Under the pieces are notes generated by a model. It was not told where the DNA came from. It worked only from the letters and a program-made list of their open reading frames with translations, and searched no databases. The position numbers and the translations under genes were made by a program. DNA of 64,000 nt from positions 1,054,001 to 1,118,000 of the forward strand of contig JAQMRL010000040.1 of assembly GCA_035578175.1 (NCBI GenBank). Reading direction: 5' to 3'. This document shows positions 62,968 through 64,000 of the stretch, piece after piece. The first letter of the stretch is position 1. Each line of letters begins with the position of its first letter. Source of the DNA: Catonia carolina (lineage: Eukaryota > Arthropoda > Insecta > Hemiptera > Achilidae).

Positions 62968-63342
62968 ATGAATTGATTGATAAAGGTAATGTAAGTTACT
63001 CTTGTTAACTGGACATTGGATGCGAGATATGTTTTGTTTTAAAATGTTTTGGAATAATTTTTAGTGTCTGGAAGGAGGGGGGTCCGACATGGTAGTAGCA
63101 TAAATAGCATTAAAAAAACTGGTTCTTATGTGGGACACCAGGAAGAGTTGTAAAACAACAAACGCAGTCCTAGTAATGAATGCTATCTGTGTCACATTGA
63201 TTTCTGACCCCACTAAGCTATAGCCTACTCGCAAGCCGACCGAATAATTTAACTTCGCTTCTCTTTACCTGACTAAAAGTAATGTACTGTTCATTTTTAA
63301 TCGGTGTTAACAAACCACCAGATTAACGAAAATTTATGAAAT
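62968..63342. other. Spacer, nothing recognised
   Basis: No supported feature. Confidence 0.45.
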
Positions 63343-64000
63343 AATCTGGTGTGAAACACTCACACAACTTTCTCTTGCCAATGCAAATAATTTACAATAA
63401 ACCTAACATTAATAATAAAATATTAGAAATAAACAAAAAACTAACCTCAATAAACATAACCTTATTTTAATCATGAGTGAAACACTCAAAATGAAAATCA
63501 ACCTCAGTCTGGCTTAAAAATACGGAAAATCACTATTTCACGCTAAACTAGGCTCTGTAGAGAAAAATACGTTAAATAAAAGTTGTAGATCTTTACATTT
63601 CCTATAAATTTGGTTATATACACTTTTGTCGTAAAATGCATACTAAGGCCAAAATCTTAAAAAAATCGATTTTTCACACGTTTTCGTGAGAAAAAAACAG
63701 AAAATCGCAAATTACCGCTAAACTAAGCGTTATACAAAAAAATGTTTGAAACAGAAGTTGTAGGTTTTTAAATTCTCTACAACTTTTATTATAAAAGTTT
63801 TTGCGCTAAAATTTATATTAAAGCCGTAATCTTAAAAAAACAACGTTTTTACGTGAAAACAGCCTCACCGAGAATTTCAGCAAACATGGCGCCTACCCTA
63901 TCTTGTAGAGAATAAAAAATTGAGTAAAATAGGCGATTTTTAAAAAAATCGTAGAACCAGTTTTTGAGAAAATCGCAAAAAACTGAAAAATTATACGAAT
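63343..64000 (-). mobile_element. MITE-A, runs off window end
   Basis: Reverse copy starting AATCTGGTGTGAAACACTC. It faces the copy at 62018-62967. Confidence 0.85.

Overview
This window is arthropod nuclear DNA, most likely from an insect. It is AT-rich, has spliceosomal signals and no operons, and carries insect-type mobile elements (jockey-like LINE, mariner, pogo/Tigger, piggyBac-like, tRNA-derived SINEs). I recognise no ordinary single-copy host gene. Nearly everything is mobile DNA in nested layers, and the insertion order can be read from target-site duplications (TSDs).

1-35.8 kb. About fifteen copies of one roughly 0.95 kb interspersed repeat (here 'MITE-A', with an internal TG/CA microsatellite) alternate with SINEs, LINE pieces and DNA transposons. 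The best preserved element is a full-length jockey-type non-LTR retrotransposon (about 10133-14402) with both ORFs open. It sits inside an old mariner-derived element whose ends are 8 kb apart. Three mariner-derived fold-back elements and one 3.3 kb nested palindrome are present.

35.8-52.0 kb. This is the most interesting part. An element of 16,104 bp (35849-51952) has long terminal inverted repeats (TIRs) that start AGT, and it is flanked by the 6-bp duplication AATACA. These are Polinton/Maverick hallmarks, and a Polinton-type DDE integrase relic lies inside. No Polinton polymerase, ATPase, protease or capsid gene is recognisable. The interior instead holds a cargo set: an IAP-type RING protein, two paralogous proteins with CHHC zinc fingers of the U11-48K/GTSF1 type, a basic coiled-coil-like spliced ORF, a two-BIR IAP-like protein and a secreted matrix metalloproteinase broken by one stop codon. 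Each inverted arm has a TATA promoter and a leader exon with a consensus splice donor. Most downstream ORFs begin within a few bases of a 3' splice site, as if one promoter fed several alternatively spliced ORFs. The genes suggest host manipulation (apoptosis, ubiquitin, small-RNA silencing, extracellular matrix); that reading is inference.

52.0-55.0 kb. An array of about 33 copies of an 84-bp unit. The Polinton-like element landed in one of these units, and its left flank holds the other half of that unit. The long ORFs across the array are artefacts of a period divisible by three.

55-64 kb. More MITE-A and SINE copies, plus a complete mariner (57425-58747) with an uninterrupted 355-residue transposase that keeps its DD34D triad.

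Repeat names (MITE-A, SINE-A/B/C/D) are local labels. Identifications come from reading motifs; no database search was possible.
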